This document shows positions 1 to 8,430 of a stretch of 64,000 nt of DNA, piece by piece (the first letter of the stretch is position 1; every line of letters begins with the position of its first letter). This DNA is from Allopusillimonas sp048270225. GTDB taxonomy: Bacteria > Pseudomonadota > Gammaproteobacteria > Burkholderiales > Burkholderiaceae_B. The stretch spans positions 1 to 64,000 of the forward strand of contig JBLWTG010000009.1 in the NCBI GenBank assembly GCA_048270225.1, in the 5' to 3' direction. The notes beneath the pieces were generated by a model. It was not told the DNA's origin. It made no database searches and saw nothing but the letters and a program-made list of their open reading frames with translations. A program made the position numbers and the translations under genes.

Positions 1-1
1 T

Positions 2-55
2 GCCCCCATCGAGATCATCCGCCAGTACATCGAACAGCAGCAGACGCCACACTGA
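2..55 (+). CDS. C-terminal end of an unidentified protein (partial)
   Basis: An open frame enters from the left edge and ends at a TGA at 53-55, giving 17 residues (APIEIIRQYIEQQQTPH). The tail is amphipathic and polar, and its ending resembles the last residues of large helicase or restriction subunits. The piece is too short for identification, and that resemblance is only an impression. The next gene begins 280 bases downstream with its own promoter, so the two are unlikely to be co-transcribed. Confidence 0.3.
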   Translation, partial: APIEIIRQYIEQQQTPH

Positions 56-294
56 CCGCCCAAAGGACGCCTGCGCCGTCCGCGCTATCCTTCCTCCGGC
101 CTAAAGGCCGAGGCTTGCCGCGCACCGGGTCAGGCGTGTGTGGGTCATAAAATGAGCGGGTGAAAGGGAACAGAATTCAGCGTCCAACTCTTTGATTAAT
201 AAGGTGGCACCCCCGCAAAGAAAGCGAGGATGTACCGGTCTGATGGCTGATGTCCACTCTCGTAAGGCCTCGGTGAAAAAATTTTGATTTTTCG

Positions 295-332
295 CTATTA
301 TGGACAAAATTTATTGATATAGACCATAATAG
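295..332 (+). promoter_or_regulatory. hipBA promoter with palindromic operator
   Basis: A perfect 9-bp inverted repeat (CTATTATGG at 295-303, CCATAATAG at 324-332, 20-bp spacer) lies immediately before hipB. Its arms overlap a good promoter: -35 TGGACA at 301-306 and -10 CATAAT at 325-330, 18 bp apart. A repressor bound here would block RNA polymerase, as known for HipB autoregulation. The -10 ends 7 bases before the ATG at 338 and no Shine-Dalgarno is visible, so the mRNA may be leaderless. Confidence 0.7.
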
Positions 333-337
333 CCAAC

Positions 338-703
338 ATGTCACACAAACCGCCTATCGTCTTCCCTCAAGAGCAGCGTCTCCTCTCCTCACTGGGCGAG
401 CGGCTGCGTCTTGCCCGCAAGCGACGCAAGCTAAGCAATGCGGTCGTCGCGCAACGAGCAGGAATTTCAAGGACCACCGTGTACAAAGTTGAGGCGGGAG
501 ATCCGGGGGCCACGCTGGGGTCCTATGTTCGAGTTCTGGCCGTGCTGGGTCTTGAGGGCGACATCAATCAGCTTGGGGCCGACGACAAAGTTGGCCGGAA
601 ATTACAGGACCTGGAGCTAGAACCAACTCCCAATCGTCGCACAGCCACCCGTGCCAAGGCGATCAAACCCTCGTCAGCCTCAAACAGCGAGGAATCGACA
701 TGA
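338..703 (+). CDS. hipB: HipB-like XRE-family antitoxin/regulator
   Basis: A 121-residue protein with a helix-turn-helix of the XRE/Cro type at about residues 17-70 (LGERLRLARKRRKLSNAVVAQRAGISRTTVYKVEAGD). A basic, Ser/Thr-rich tail follows. Family members bind the operator upstream of their own gene and neutralise the HipA kinase. The stop overlaps the hipA start by 4 bases (ATGA at 700-703), implying translational coupling, and the palindrome at 295-332 is the likely operator. Identification rests on domain type plus the adjacent hipA. Confidence 0.88.
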   Translation: MSHKPPIVFPQEQRLLSSLGERLRLARKRRKLSNAVVAQRAGISRTTVYKVEAGDPGATLGSYVRVLAVLGLEGDINQLGADDKVGRKLQDLELEPTPNRRTATRAKAIKPSSASNSEEST

Positions 704-1944
704 GCGCGCAAGGCAATACTCTGGAAGTCTGGCTGGATGATGACCTCGGCCCGGCACGCCAAGTCGGCACGCTCGCCCATGATCGCGGCCAGATCCGCTT
801 CCATTACGAACGCGATTGGCTGAAGGATCCTCGCGCCTTCGCGCTGGACCCCGACCTCTCTCTCGACGAACACCCCTTCTTTCCCAAGCCTGAGCTAGGC
901 AACTTCGGCATCTTCCTAGATTCGTCACCAGACCGATGGGGACAAACACTGATGAAACGGCGCGAGGCCCTACAGGCAAAGGATGAAAAACGCTCTCCCC
1001 GTACGTTGTACGCCTGGGACTTCCTGATCGGCGTACAAGACCTCACTCGTCAAGGCGCCCTACGCTTTCGCCTACCAGGTACGGAAGCATTTCTTGGCGA
1101 CGAGAAAATGGCGGCTCCACCAGTGACAACGCTGCGAGAGTTGGAAGCCGTGGCCTACCAACTCAGCAACCGGCGTATCGACGATCTAGATGCGCTACGA
1201 AAGTGGCTAACCGTGCTCGTCGCACCTGGTGCGTCTTTGGGCGGAGCAAGACCAAAGGCCAATTTTACCGAAACCGACGGCTCACTCTGGATCGGCAAGT
1301 TCCCAGCCAGGGATGACGATCGAGACGTCGGCGCTTGGGAGTATGTCGTTCACCAACTCTCGCAAGAAGCGGGGATAGACGTACCGCCTGCGAAGCTCAT
1401 CAAGCTAAACAACGACTTCCATACCTTCTGCGTCCAACGGTTCGATCGCGCCAACAGTTCGCGACGCTTCTATGCCTCGGCGATGACATTGCTTCGCAAG
1501 ACTCAAAGTGAAGGTACAAGCTATCTGGAATTGGCCCAGTTCATTCGCGCTCAGGGTGATGCCGAGCATGCGGATTCAGACTTGGCACAGCTATTTCGGC
1601 GCGTGGCGTTCAACGTCGCGGTTGGCAACCGCGACGACCACCTTCGCAATCACGGATTCGTGCTTGGCAAGACAGGATGGAGACTTGCACCCGCGTTTGA
1701 CGTCAATCCGAATATCGACAAGGCGGAACATGTCTTGAATATTGACGACATCGACAATCGACCTAGCCTGGAGACGGTCCTGAGCACGGCCGCTTTTTAT
1801 GGACTGGACGATGCGCAAGCTCGGCAAATTGTGAATGAAATAGTCATGGTCGTCGGCCATTGGCAAGACGTAGCTCGTCGGATGCGCATTAGCGGTGCGG
1901 ATATTGCTTTGACTGCAGGGGCGTTCTCGGCAAGCAAGGAATAG
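700..1944 (+). CDS. hipA: HipA-family serine/threonine kinase toxin
   Basis: A 414-residue protein with HipA family architecture: an N-terminal HipA N1-like domain to about residue 125, then the kinase core. A Gly-rich loop (PGASLGGARPK, 176-186), a candidate ATP-contacting Lys in WIGKFP (residue 200), the catalytic segment GNRDDHLRNHGF (309-320) and the DFG-like metal-binding AFDVNP (332-337) are all present. The kinase therefore looks intact. HipA toxins phosphorylate translation factors such as glutamyl-tRNA synthetase and induce dormancy or persistence; the target here is unknown. The gene follows hipB with an ATGA overlap. Confidence 0.9.
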   Translation: MSAQGNTLEVWLDDDLGPARQVGTLAHDRGQIRFHYERDWLKDPRAFALDPDLSLDEHPFFPKPELGNFGIFLDSSPDRWGQTLMKRREALQAKDEKRSPRTLYAWDFLIGVQDLTRQGALRFRLPGTEAFLGDEKMAAPPVTTLRELEAVAYQLSNRRIDDLDALRKWLTVLVAPGASLGGARPKANFTETDGSLWIGKFPARDDDRDVGAWEYVVHQLSQEAGIDVPPAKLIKLNNDFHTFCVQRFDRANSSRRFYASAMTLLRKTQSEGTSYLELAQFIRAQGDAEHADSDLAQLFRRVAFNVAVGNRDDHLRNHGFVLGKTGWRLAPAFDVNPNIDKAEHVLNIDDIDNRPSLETVLSTAAFYGLDDAQARQIVNEIVMVVGHWQDVARRMRISGADIALTAGAFSASKE

Positions 1945-2416
1945 AGAAGAAGGCTGCCGTCCGAGTGCCTGTTTTCGGCCAGCTTCCGGCCGGGAGCAGC
2001 TTGTCGTCGGTATCTGGTTTGGGATAATGATGTATGTCTAAGACAGCATCAGCTCATCATTGAATGCATCTTCCTCGACCTACCTCCCGCTCACGAGAAG
2101 AACATACTGCTCAAACTAATAAACGAAGGCATTAGAAACTGAAGGTTATCTCGGAACCCGCATGACACACGCATCGCGCAAACTTAGCTCGGGATACATG
2201 CCCAAAGATCGACCTGACTGCTTGCCCAGCCGGTGGGAGCGACAATGCCACGACCAGCCCACCCTATTGGAGGACTGTAAATATACATACTTGGAGTGGC
2301 GGCAGGTGGATTTCCCTGGATGTCAGTGAACATCCCTCAACAGGGAATTCCCTTCTGGATCAAAAACTTAATCACTCGGTAGACGCCTAGGATTTTTCCT
2401 GGCCGTCCTTGGAGTG
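1945..2416. other. Intergenic region without recognised gene
   Basis: About 470 bases lie between hipA and tRNA-Gly. No coding frame with a plausible start and family resemblance was seen on either strand. The composition is less GC-rich than the flanking housekeeping genes, which fits the tail of an acquired hipBA segment. Confidence 0.5.
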
Positions 2417-2487
2417 AGCGGGTGAAGGGAATCGAACCCTCGTATGCAGCTTGGGAAGCTGCCGTTCTACCATTGAACTACACCCGC
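2417..2487 (-). tRNA. tRNA-Gly (anticodon CCC)
   Basis: The reverse strand folds into a tRNA cloverleaf. The 7-bp acceptor stem is GCGGGTG/CACCCGC, the anticodon stem GCAGC/GCTGC closes loop TTCCCAA (anticodon CCC), and the T-arm has the GGTTCGATTCC signature. The 3' CCA is not encoded. Length is 71 nt without CCA, normal for tRNA-Gly. It sits 115 bases upstream of the divergent trmB. Confidence 0.95.
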
Positions 2488-2590
2488 ATTGCGCTTGAAC
2501 ATAACGCGACCGGCACGACGCAAAGGCAATGATTTTTGCCTGCCATACAGGCCGCCGCCGCTTTCGCGAGGGTTTGCATTATAGCGCCTT

Positions 2591-2603
2591 TATAATCGCG
2601 TTA
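2591..2603 (+). promoter_or_regulatory. trmB -10 element, possible leaderless start
   Basis: A perfect TATAAT at 2591-2596 ends 6 bases before the trmB ATG at 2603. A start site 6-8 bases after the -10 would fall on or next to the ATG, and no Shine-Dalgarno precedes it. No good -35 at the usual spacing was found, so the promoter assignment is tentative. Confidence 0.45.
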
Positions 2604-3328
2604 TGAATTCAACTTCGCAAGAACAAAAACCGGATTTCGTGGCCACCTCCACCGCCCCATCCGGCACCGCCCATATCCGCAGCTTCGTGCATCGGCGCGC
2701 CCATATTACGCCCGGGCAAAAAGAAGCCCTGGACCGCCTGCTCCCGCTGTGGTCCATCCCGTATCGCACGGCGCCGCTGGACATGGAAAAGGCCTTTGGC
2801 CGCGTGGCGCCCACCGTCCTGGAGATCGGCTTCGGCATGGGTGAAACCACCCTGAAAATCGCTGAAACCCGTCCCGACGACAACTTCCTGGGCGTCGAGG
2901 TCTTCAATGCCGGCGTGGGCGCCCTGCTCAAGCGCATAGACGAGTCGGGCCAACAGAATATCCGCATCATTCAGCACGATGCCGTCGAAGTCGTGCGCGA
3001 CATGATTGCGCCCGATACGCTGGCGGGCGTGCACGTGTATTTTCCCGACCCCTGGCCCAAGAAGCGGCATCACAAGCGCCGGCTGATTCAGCCTGACTTC
3101 GTCGCGCTGCTGGCCAGCCGCATTGCGCCCGGTGGCTATATCCATTGCGCCACAGACTGGGAAAACTACGCCGAGCAGATGCTGGAGGTGCTCAGCGGCG
3201 AACCCAGCCTGATCAACAGCGCGGAAGGCTATGCACCCCGTCCTGATTTCCGCCCGCAAACCAAATTCGAAACCCGCGGCCTGAGGCTCGGACACGGCGT
3301 CTGGGACCTCATTTTCAAGCGCCGCTAG
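2603..3328 (+). CDS. trmB: tRNA (guanine-N7-)-methyltransferase TrmB
   Basis: TrmB methylates N7 of G46 in the variable loop of tRNAs using S-adenosylmethionine. The 241-residue protein is of normal length. It shows the SAM-binding motif LEIGFGMGE (73-81) and the family signature FPDPWPKKRHHKRRL (147-161), which carries substrate-binding and catalytic Asp residues. The first 25 residues are a poorly conserved extension. The proline iminopeptidase gene follows 30 bases after the stop, probably co-transcribed. Confidence 0.95.
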   Translation: MNSTSQEQKPDFVATSTAPSGTAHIRSFVHRRAHITPGQKEALDRLLPLWSIPYRTAPLDMEKAFGRVAPTVLEIGFGMGETTLKIAETRPDDNFLGVEVFNAGVGALLKRIDESGQQNIRIIQHDAVEVVRDMIAPDTLAGVHVYFPDPWPKKRHHKRRLIQPDFVALLASRIAPGGYIHCATDWENYAEQMLEVLSGEPSLINSAEGYAPRPDFRPQTKFETRGLRLGHGVWDLIFKRR

Positions 3329-3358
3329 ATCATTCACCAAGTCGACCAAGGAAAAGAC

Positions 3359-4309
3359 GTGTATCCAGAAATACAGCCGTATGCTCATGGTTATCTCGAC
3401 ACCGATGATGGGCACCACGTGTACTGGGAGCTTTGCGGCAATCCCGACGGCAAACCCGCGATTTTCCTGCATGGCGGGCCGGGCAGCGGCTGCTCCCCCG
3501 TCCACCGCCGGCTGTTCAACCCCGAACGATACAACGTCCTGCTGTTTGACCAGCGCGGCTGCGGCCGCTCCACGCCGCACTCCAGCCTGGACAACAACAC
3601 AACCTGGCATCTGGTCGACGACATGGAGCGCCTGCGCACAGAAGTGCTGAACACCGACCAGATGCTGGTATTTGGCGGATCCTGGGGGTCGACGCTGAGC
3701 CTGGCTTATGCGCAGACACACCCGGACCGCGTCAGCGAGCTGATTGTGCGCGGCATTTTTACGGTGAGGCATGCCGAGCTGCAATGGTTCTACCAGCAAG
3801 GCGCTTCAGCCCTGTTCCCCGATTACTGGGAAGACTACCTCGCCCCCATCCCCGAGGCAGAACGCGACGACCTGATCGGCGCCTACCACCGCCGCCTGAC
3901 CGGCAACGACCGCGAGGTCCAGCTCAGGGCTGCGCATGCCTGGACGCAATGGGAAAGCCGCACGATCACCCTGCTGCCCAGCGCCCGTCACGAAACGGCG
4001 CGCTCTGCCGATGACCAGGCTCTGGCCTTTGCCCGCATCGAAAACCACTACGTCGTAAACGGCGGCTTCATGGAGGATGGCCAGCTTCTGCGCAATGCAC
4101 ACATACTGCGCGACATCCCCGGCGTCATCGTCCAGGGCCGCTACGATGCCTGCACCCCCGCCCGCACGGCATGGGATCTGCATCGCGCCTGGCCGCAAGC
4201 TGAGTTTCACCTGATCCCGGACGCCGGCCATGCCTTCGACGAGCCCGGCATTCTGGCTCGCCTGTTGGCCGCGACAGACAAGTTCAGCGTGTCGACGCCT
4301 GTGTCATAG
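3359..4309 (+). CDS. pip: Proline iminopeptidase
   Basis: A cytoplasmic serine aminopeptidase of the alpha/beta-hydrolase fold (MEROPS S33) that removes N-terminal proline. The 316 residues match the family length. The HGGPGSG oxyanion motif (38-44), nucleophile elbow GGSWGS with Ser108, and the late DAGHAF motif with the catalytic His are visible. The start is a GTG at 3359 behind AAGGAAAAG; no in-frame ATG is close. It follows trmB on the same strand. Confidence 0.94.
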   Translation: MYPEIQPYAHGYLDTDDGHHVYWELCGNPDGKPAIFLHGGPGSGCSPVHRRLFNPERYNVLLFDQRGCGRSTPHSSLDNNTTWHLVDDMERLRTEVLNTDQMLVFGGSWGSTLSLAYAQTHPDRVSELIVRGIFTVRHAELQWFYQQGASALFPDYWEDYLAPIPEAERDDLIGAYHRRLTGNDREVQLRAAHAWTQWESRTITLLPSARHETARSADDQALAFARIENHYVVNGGFMEDGQLLRNAHILRDIPGVIVQGRYDACTPARTAWDLHRAWPQAEFHLIPDAGHAFDEPGILARLLAATDKFSVSTPVS

Positions 4310-4478
4310 CCATCCACGGCCCGGCCAGTTTCTCGATACGCCTATAAACAATTCCTAACGTTTAGGGCCGCATATCTGTCACGATTTCTGGCCATAATGT
4401 GACAGTGCGGCCAAATGCCGCTTGCCCCGGGCTGTCCCGCAGCCCGATCCGAAGATCTCCAGAACAAGGAAAAACTCC

Positions 4479-4925
4479 ATGAGCGTACTCAGCTTTCTGA
4501 AAGATGTAGGCGAAAAACTCCTAGGCGCGGATCAGGCCAAAGCCGCCACCGCCGACGAACTCAAAAAGGAACTGGACAAGCACAATCTGTCGGCCGACGG
4601 CCTGGACATCAAAGTGGATGGCGACAAAGTGACGGTCAGCGGTCAGGCGCAGACCACCGAGCAGGCCGAGAAAATCTCGCTGGCCCTGGGCAATACCCTG
4701 GGCGTATCGAGCGTGGACAACCAGCTGCAGGTTGCCCAACCCGCTCCCGAAGCCAATATGTACACCGTCAAGAAAGGCGATACGCTCTGGAAAATCGCCG
4801 AGGAACAGTACGGGAAAGGCCAGGGCGCCAAATACACCCAGATCTTCGAAGCCAACAAGCCCATGTTGTCCGATCCGGACAAAATCTATCCGGGCCAGGT
4901 GCTGCGCATTCCTGCGCTGGGCTGA
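4479..4925 (+). CDS. kbp: Kbp/YgaU-like BON-LysM protein
   Basis: A 148-residue protein with a BON domain (about 28-88) followed by a LysM domain (about 95-146: YTVKKGDTLWKIAEEQYG to PGQVLRIPALG). Both length and order match E. coli Kbp (YgaU, 149 aa), a soluble potassium-binding protein induced by osmotic stress. There is no signal peptide, consistent with that family. The ATG at 4479 is preceded by AAGGA at 4466-4470. An upstream in-frame ATG at 4422 would add 19 unrelated residues and is rejected. A strong hairpin terminator follows. Confidence 0.9.
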   Translation: MSVLSFLKDVGEKLLGADQAKAATADELKKELDKHNLSADGLDIKVDGDKVTVSGQAQTTEQAEKISLALGNTLGVSSVDNQLQVAQPAPEANMYTVKKGDTLWKIAEEQYGKGQGAKYTQIFEANKPMLSDPDKIYPGQVLRIPALG

Positions 4926-4965
4926 TGCCCGACGCCGGCCAACCCGCCGGCGCGCGGATTCATGC

Positions 4966-4996
4966 AAAAAGGGGCTGCCGGTGCAGCCCCTTTTTT
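4966..4996 (+). terminator. Bidirectional rho-independent terminator (kbp / ffh)
   Basis: The stretch AAAAAGGGGCTGC pairs with GCAGCCCCTTTTT across a short loop. A-run and T-run flank the GC stem on both sides, so it can end transcription from kbp on the plus strand and from ffh converging on the minus strand. Confidence 0.88.
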
Positions 4997-5053
4997 CTAG
5001 TGCGTAAGATATCAATCTTAAGTTTAAATGGCAATTGTCCAGCCAAATGCAGA

Positions 5054-6478
5054 TCAGGGCTTAAAGCCGCCCATCCCCTTGCCCAGGCCCTTGAGCCCTT
5101 TCATGCCGCCCATGGCCCGCATCATTTTGGCCATGCCGCCTTTTTTCATCTGCTTCATCATGCCCTGCATCTGATCAAACTGCGACAGCAGGCGATTCAC
5201 GTCCTGCACCGGCACGCCCGCGCCCGCCGCAATACGGCGCTTGCGCGAGGCCTTGAGCAGTTCCGGCTTGGCGCGCTCGGCCGGCGTCATGGAGTTCAGA
5301 ATGCCTTCCTGACGCCGCATCTGCTTTTCGGCCTGCCCGCTCTGCAACTGGCCCGCCGCCTGCGAAAACTGCGCCGGCAGCTTTTCGAGCAGCGATCCCA
5401 TATCGCCCATCTTGCGCACCTGCTGCAGCTGCTCGCGAAAATCGTTCAGATCGAATTTCGACCCTGACTTCATCTTGGCGGCCAGCTTTTGCGCCTCGGC
5501 CACATCGATATTCTTTTGCGCCTGCTCGACCAGCGAAACAATATCGCCCATGCCCAGCACGCGCTGCGCCATCCGCTCCGGGTGGAAAGACTCCAGCCCG
5601 TCCAGCTTTTCGGACATCCCCACGAACTTGAGCGGCTTGCCCGTGACATGACGCACCGACAGCGCCGCACCGCCGCGCGCATCGCCATCCAGCTTGGTCA
5701 GCACCACGCCCGTCAGGGGCAGCGCATCGGCAAACGCACGCGCAACATTCACCGCATCCTGGCCCTGCATGGCGTCGACCACGAACAGGGTTTCGATAGG
5801 ATGGAGCAAATCGTGCAGCGCACGGATTTCGCGCATCATGGCCTCATCGACGCCCAGGCGACCGGCCGTATCGACAATCAGCACATCGTAATGATGGCGC
5901 TTGGCGTGATCGAGCGCCGCCCGCGCAATATCCTCGGGCTTCTGCGTGGTATCGGAGGGCAGGAAATCCGCCTGCACCTGTCCCGCCACGGTCTTCAACT
6001 GCTCGATGGCGGCCGGTCGGTAGACGTCGGCGCTGACCACCAGCACCTTTTTCTTGCTGGTTTTGCGGCCATGCTGCACATGGTGGCCATCGATCAGCCA
6101 CTTGGCCAGCTTGCCGGTCGTGGTGGTTTTACCCGCGCCCTGCAGGCCCGCCATCAGGATCACGGCCGGCGGCTGCGAAGCCAGCGACAGCTCGCTGGCT
6201 TCCGGGCCAAGATCGCCCCCCATCAGCGCCGTCAGCTCCTTGTGCACCACGCCCACCAGGGCCTGGCCGGGATTCAGGCTACCCACCACGTCCTGGCCGA
6301 GCGCGCGCTCCTTGACGCGCGCCACGAAATCACGCACCACGGGCAGGGACACGTCGGCCTCCAGCAGGGCCATGCGCACTTCGCGCAACATCTCCTGCGT
6401 ATTGGCTTCGGTGAGGCGCGCTTCGCCCCGCATGGTCTTGACGACCCGCGACAGGCGTTGAGTGAGATTATCGAGCAT
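5054..6478 (-). CDS. ffh: Signal recognition particle protein Ffh
   Basis: The SRP54 GTPase binds 4.5S RNA and signal sequences of nascent membrane proteins and docks with FtsY. The 474 residues have the usual N-domain, the G-domain with P-loop GLQGAGKTTT (111-120), DTAGR and TKLDGDARGG, and a Met- and Gly-rich M-domain ending KGLGKGMGGFKP. The start MLDNLTQRL at 6478 is typical of the family; the 42-residue upstream extension of the open frame runs through the divergent ypjD promoter and is rejected. No clear Shine-Dalgarno is present. Confidence 0.97.
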   Translation of the reverse strand: MLDNLTQRLSRVVKTMRGEARLTEANTQEMLREVRMALLEADVSLPVVRDFVARVKERALGQDVVGSLNPGQALVGVVHKELTALMGGDLGPEASELSLASQPPAVILMAGLQGAGKTTTTGKLAKWLIDGHHVQHGRKTSKKKVLVVSADVYRPAAIEQLKTVAGQVQADFLPSDTTQKPEDIARAALDHAKRHHYDVLIVDTAGRLGVDEAMMREIRALHDLLHPIETLFVVDAMQGQDAVNVARAFADALPLTGVVLTKLDGDARGGAALSVRHVTGKPLKFVGMSEKLDGLESFHPERMAQRVLGMGDIVSLVEQAQKNIDVAEAQKLAAKMKSGSKFDLNDFREQLQQVRKMGDMGSLLEKLPAQFSQAAGQLQSGQAEKQMRRQEGILNSMTPAERAKPELLKASRKRRIAAGAGVPVQDVNRLLSQFDQMQGMMKQMKKGGMAKMMRAMGGMKGLKGLGKGMGGFKP

Positions 6479-6580
6479 AAGGATGTTTCGCTTAAACTGG
6501 TGTTTATCGTCTGGAATCCAGACTAAAATGAACGGGCCTGGGGCTAGTCCCCCAGCTGTATAACCAAAACCCAGAGGACT

Positions 6581-7432
6581 ATGTCTGCAGGCATTGTATT
6601 TCACTTGCTGGCCGCACTGGCGTACGCCATCCTGGCGGTTGCGCTCTGGCGTCCATTATTAACCCAGCCAGACAGCGACGGTCAGGTCAGGGCCGGCACG
6701 GTCCGCCGCGTATGCCTGGGCGCCGCCATCGTGCTGCACGGCATAGGCCTGACGCAGTCCGTCATACCCGACCACAAGCTGTTCCTGGGCTGGGCGCTGG
6801 CCCTGTCGGCCGCAGTCTGGCTGGGGCTGATCGTTTTCTGGCTCGAAAGCCTGGTCATGCGCATAGACGGGCTGCTGCTCATTCTACTCCCTGCCGCTAC
6901 CGTCACCAGCCTGATCGCCGGCATTTTCCCCGGCGGCCACCTGGTCGACCACGCCAACAGTGAATGGCTGCGCATCCACCTGCTCATCGCCCTCATGGCT
7001 TATGGCCTGATCACCGTCGCGGCCCTGCAAGCCATGCTGATGGCCGCCCTCGACCGCCAGTTGCACCGTCCCGTGCAGGCCCAGGCCTCGCGCGGCATCA
7101 TGGACCGCGCCCTGGACTCCATGCCGCCCCTGCTCATCCAGGAAGTCCTGCTGTTCAGGCTGATCTGGATAGGCTTTGCCATCCTTACCCTGACCATCAT
7201 CACGGGCACGGCGGTTTCCATGCGGCTATCGGGCACTTTCATGCCCATGGACCACAAAACCCTCTTCACCCTGCTGTCCTGGTTCACCTTCGGCGGCCTG
7301 CTCCTGGGCCGCTATACCCGTGGCTGGCGCGGCCCCATCGCCCTGCGCTGGACACTGGTCGGGTTTGCCTTCCTGTTGCTGTCCTATACCGGCAGCCGCT
7401 TTGTACTAGACGTCATCTTGCAACGAGGATAA
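6581..7432 (+). CDS. CcsA/YpjD-type cytochrome c assembly membrane protein
   Basis: A 283-residue integral membrane protein with about eight hydrophobic segments, of the cytochrome c assembly (CcsA/CcmC-related) family; E. coli YpjD is the closest type and likewise adjoins ffh. The haem-handling role of CcsA is known for the family, but the function of YpjD-type members is not settled. The ATG at 6581 follows AGAGGA. The gene diverges from ffh and is followed after 1 base by the PP0621-type gene. Confidence 0.85.
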   Translation: MSAGIVFHLLAALAYAILAVALWRPLLTQPDSDGQVRAGTVRRVCLGAAIVLHGIGLTQSVIPDHKLFLGWALALSAAVWLGLIVFWLESLVMRIDGLLLILLPAATVTSLIAGIFPGGHLVDHANSEWLRIHLLIALMAYGLITVAALQAMLMAALDRQLHRPVQAQASRGIMDRALDSMPPLLIQEVLLFRLIWIGFAILTLTIITGTAVSMRLSGTFMPMDHKTLFTLLSWFTFGGLLLGRYTRGWRGPIALRWTLVGFAFLLLSYTGSRFVLDVILQRG

Positions 7433-7433
7433 G

Positions 7434-7685
7434 TTGGGAAAATTAATCTTCTGGGTCGTTGTCATCGTCGGAGGCCTGCTGCTGATGCGCGTCATCGCCC
7501 ACAGCAAGGCCAGGCAGGCGGCTGAACAGGCGCCTCCGCGCCGCGCTTTCCCCAAAGCCGGGCAGGGCGAATCCATGGTGCAATGCGAGCACTGCGGCAT
7601 TCACCTGCCCCGCTCCGAAGCCGTGATGATAGGCGGGCGCACCTGGTGCAGCCAGGAACACGCGCGCCTGGGCGTCCGCCAGTGA
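7434..7685 (+). CDS. PP0621-family small membrane-anchored zinc-ribbon-like protein
   Basis: An 83-residue protein of the PP0621 family of unknown function. An N-terminal transmembrane segment (about 2-18, LIFWVVVIVGGLLLMRVIA) is followed by a basic linker. The C-terminal half has CEHCG (about 51-55) and a later Cys in WCSQEHA, a zinc-ribbon-like spacing. The start is a TTG at 7434 preceded by CGAGGAT. The stop overlaps the GTG start of ampD (GTGA at 7682-7685), so the two are translationally coupled. Confidence 0.82.
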   Translation: MGKLIFWVVVIVGGLLLMRVIAHSKARQAAEQAPPRRAFPKAGQGESMVQCEHCGIHLPRSEAVMIGGRTWCSQEHARLGVRQ

Positions 7686-8263
7686 ACCCGCTCGTGCTGG
7701 ATTTCCACGGCTGGCTCAAGCCCGGCCCCGGCGTCACGCATGAACCCTCGCCCAATCACGACACCCGCCCGGCCGGCGACGAGCCCATTCTGCTGGTCAT
7801 GCACAACATCAGCCTGCCGCCCGGCGTCTTCGGCGGCACGCAAGTCGCCGACCTCTTCATGAACCGGCTCGACTACGACAGCCATCCCTGGCTGGAACGC
7901 CTGCGCGGCCTGCATGTGTCCGCCCATTTTTTTGTGCGCCGCGATGGCAGCATCATTCAGTTCGTGCCTACCACGCAGCGCGCCTGGCATGCCGGCGTCT
8001 CGCGCTTCGAAGACCGCGAACGCTGCAACGACTTTTCCATCGGCATCGAAATGGAAGGCACGGACACCCTGCCCTATACCGACGAGCAATACGACACCCT
8101 GGCCTTACTGTCGCCCGCACTGTGCGTCCGCCATCCCCTGCGGGCTGTGCGCGGCCACGAACACATTGCGCCTGGCCGCAAGACCGACCCGGGCGCCAGC
8201 TTCGACTGGCCGAGATTCGGCCGGGAAACCGGATGGGCCAGACGGCTGATGCCTGCACGCTGA
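7682..8263 (+). CDS. ampD: 1,6-anhydro-N-acetylmuramyl-L-alanine amidase AmpD
   Basis: A cytoplasmic zinc amidase that cleaves the stem peptide from anhydro-muropeptides in peptidoglycan recycling; its loss derepresses AmpC in species with AmpR. The 194 residues match AmpD. Probable zinc ligands are His41 (VMHNI), His159 (GHEHIAPGRKTDPG) and Asp169, with the conserved GIEMEG at 121-126. The GTG at 7682 is chosen because it overlaps the previous stop and starts where family similarity begins. Confidence 0.93.
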   Translation: MNPLVLDFHGWLKPGPGVTHEPSPNHDTRPAGDEPILLVMHNISLPPGVFGGTQVADLFMNRLDYDSHPWLERLRGLHVSAHFFVRRDGSIIQFVPTTQRAWHAGVSRFEDRERCNDFSIGIEMEGTDTLPYTDEQYDTLALLSPALCVRHPLRAVRGHEHIAPGRKTDPGASFDWPRFGRETGWARRLMPAR

Positions 8264-8269
8264 GCGCCG

Positions 8270-8391
8270 GCCAGCGTCCTGGAGGTGGAGCAATCGCGTG
8301 GCCCTGCGCCAGCGCTTGGCACGCCAGCGACAGGCCAATGCCGCGCGCGGCGCCGGTGATAAACCAGACCCTGGAAGAATGCGCCTGTTAT
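8270..8391 (-). pseudogene. N-terminal relic of a short-chain dehydrogenase
   Basis: Read on the minus strand, about 40 codons encode SRVWFITGAARGIGLSLACQ, then ALAQGHAIA. This contains the Rossmann TGxxRGIG motif that begins classical SDR enzymes. A TAA lies just upstream in frame, there is no start codon, and no substrate-binding half or YxxxK motif follows. It is therefore a fragment of a lost SDR gene between ampD and another SDR gene. Confidence 0.6.
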
Positions 8392-8430
8392 TGCATGAAT
8401 GAAAACGCCTGGAAGATGGGATGAGTGACC

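Noticed and set aside
5489..6526. 345-codon open frame opposite ffh
   Set aside because: Antisense shadow of Ffh; very rich in His, Gln and Arg and without any motif.
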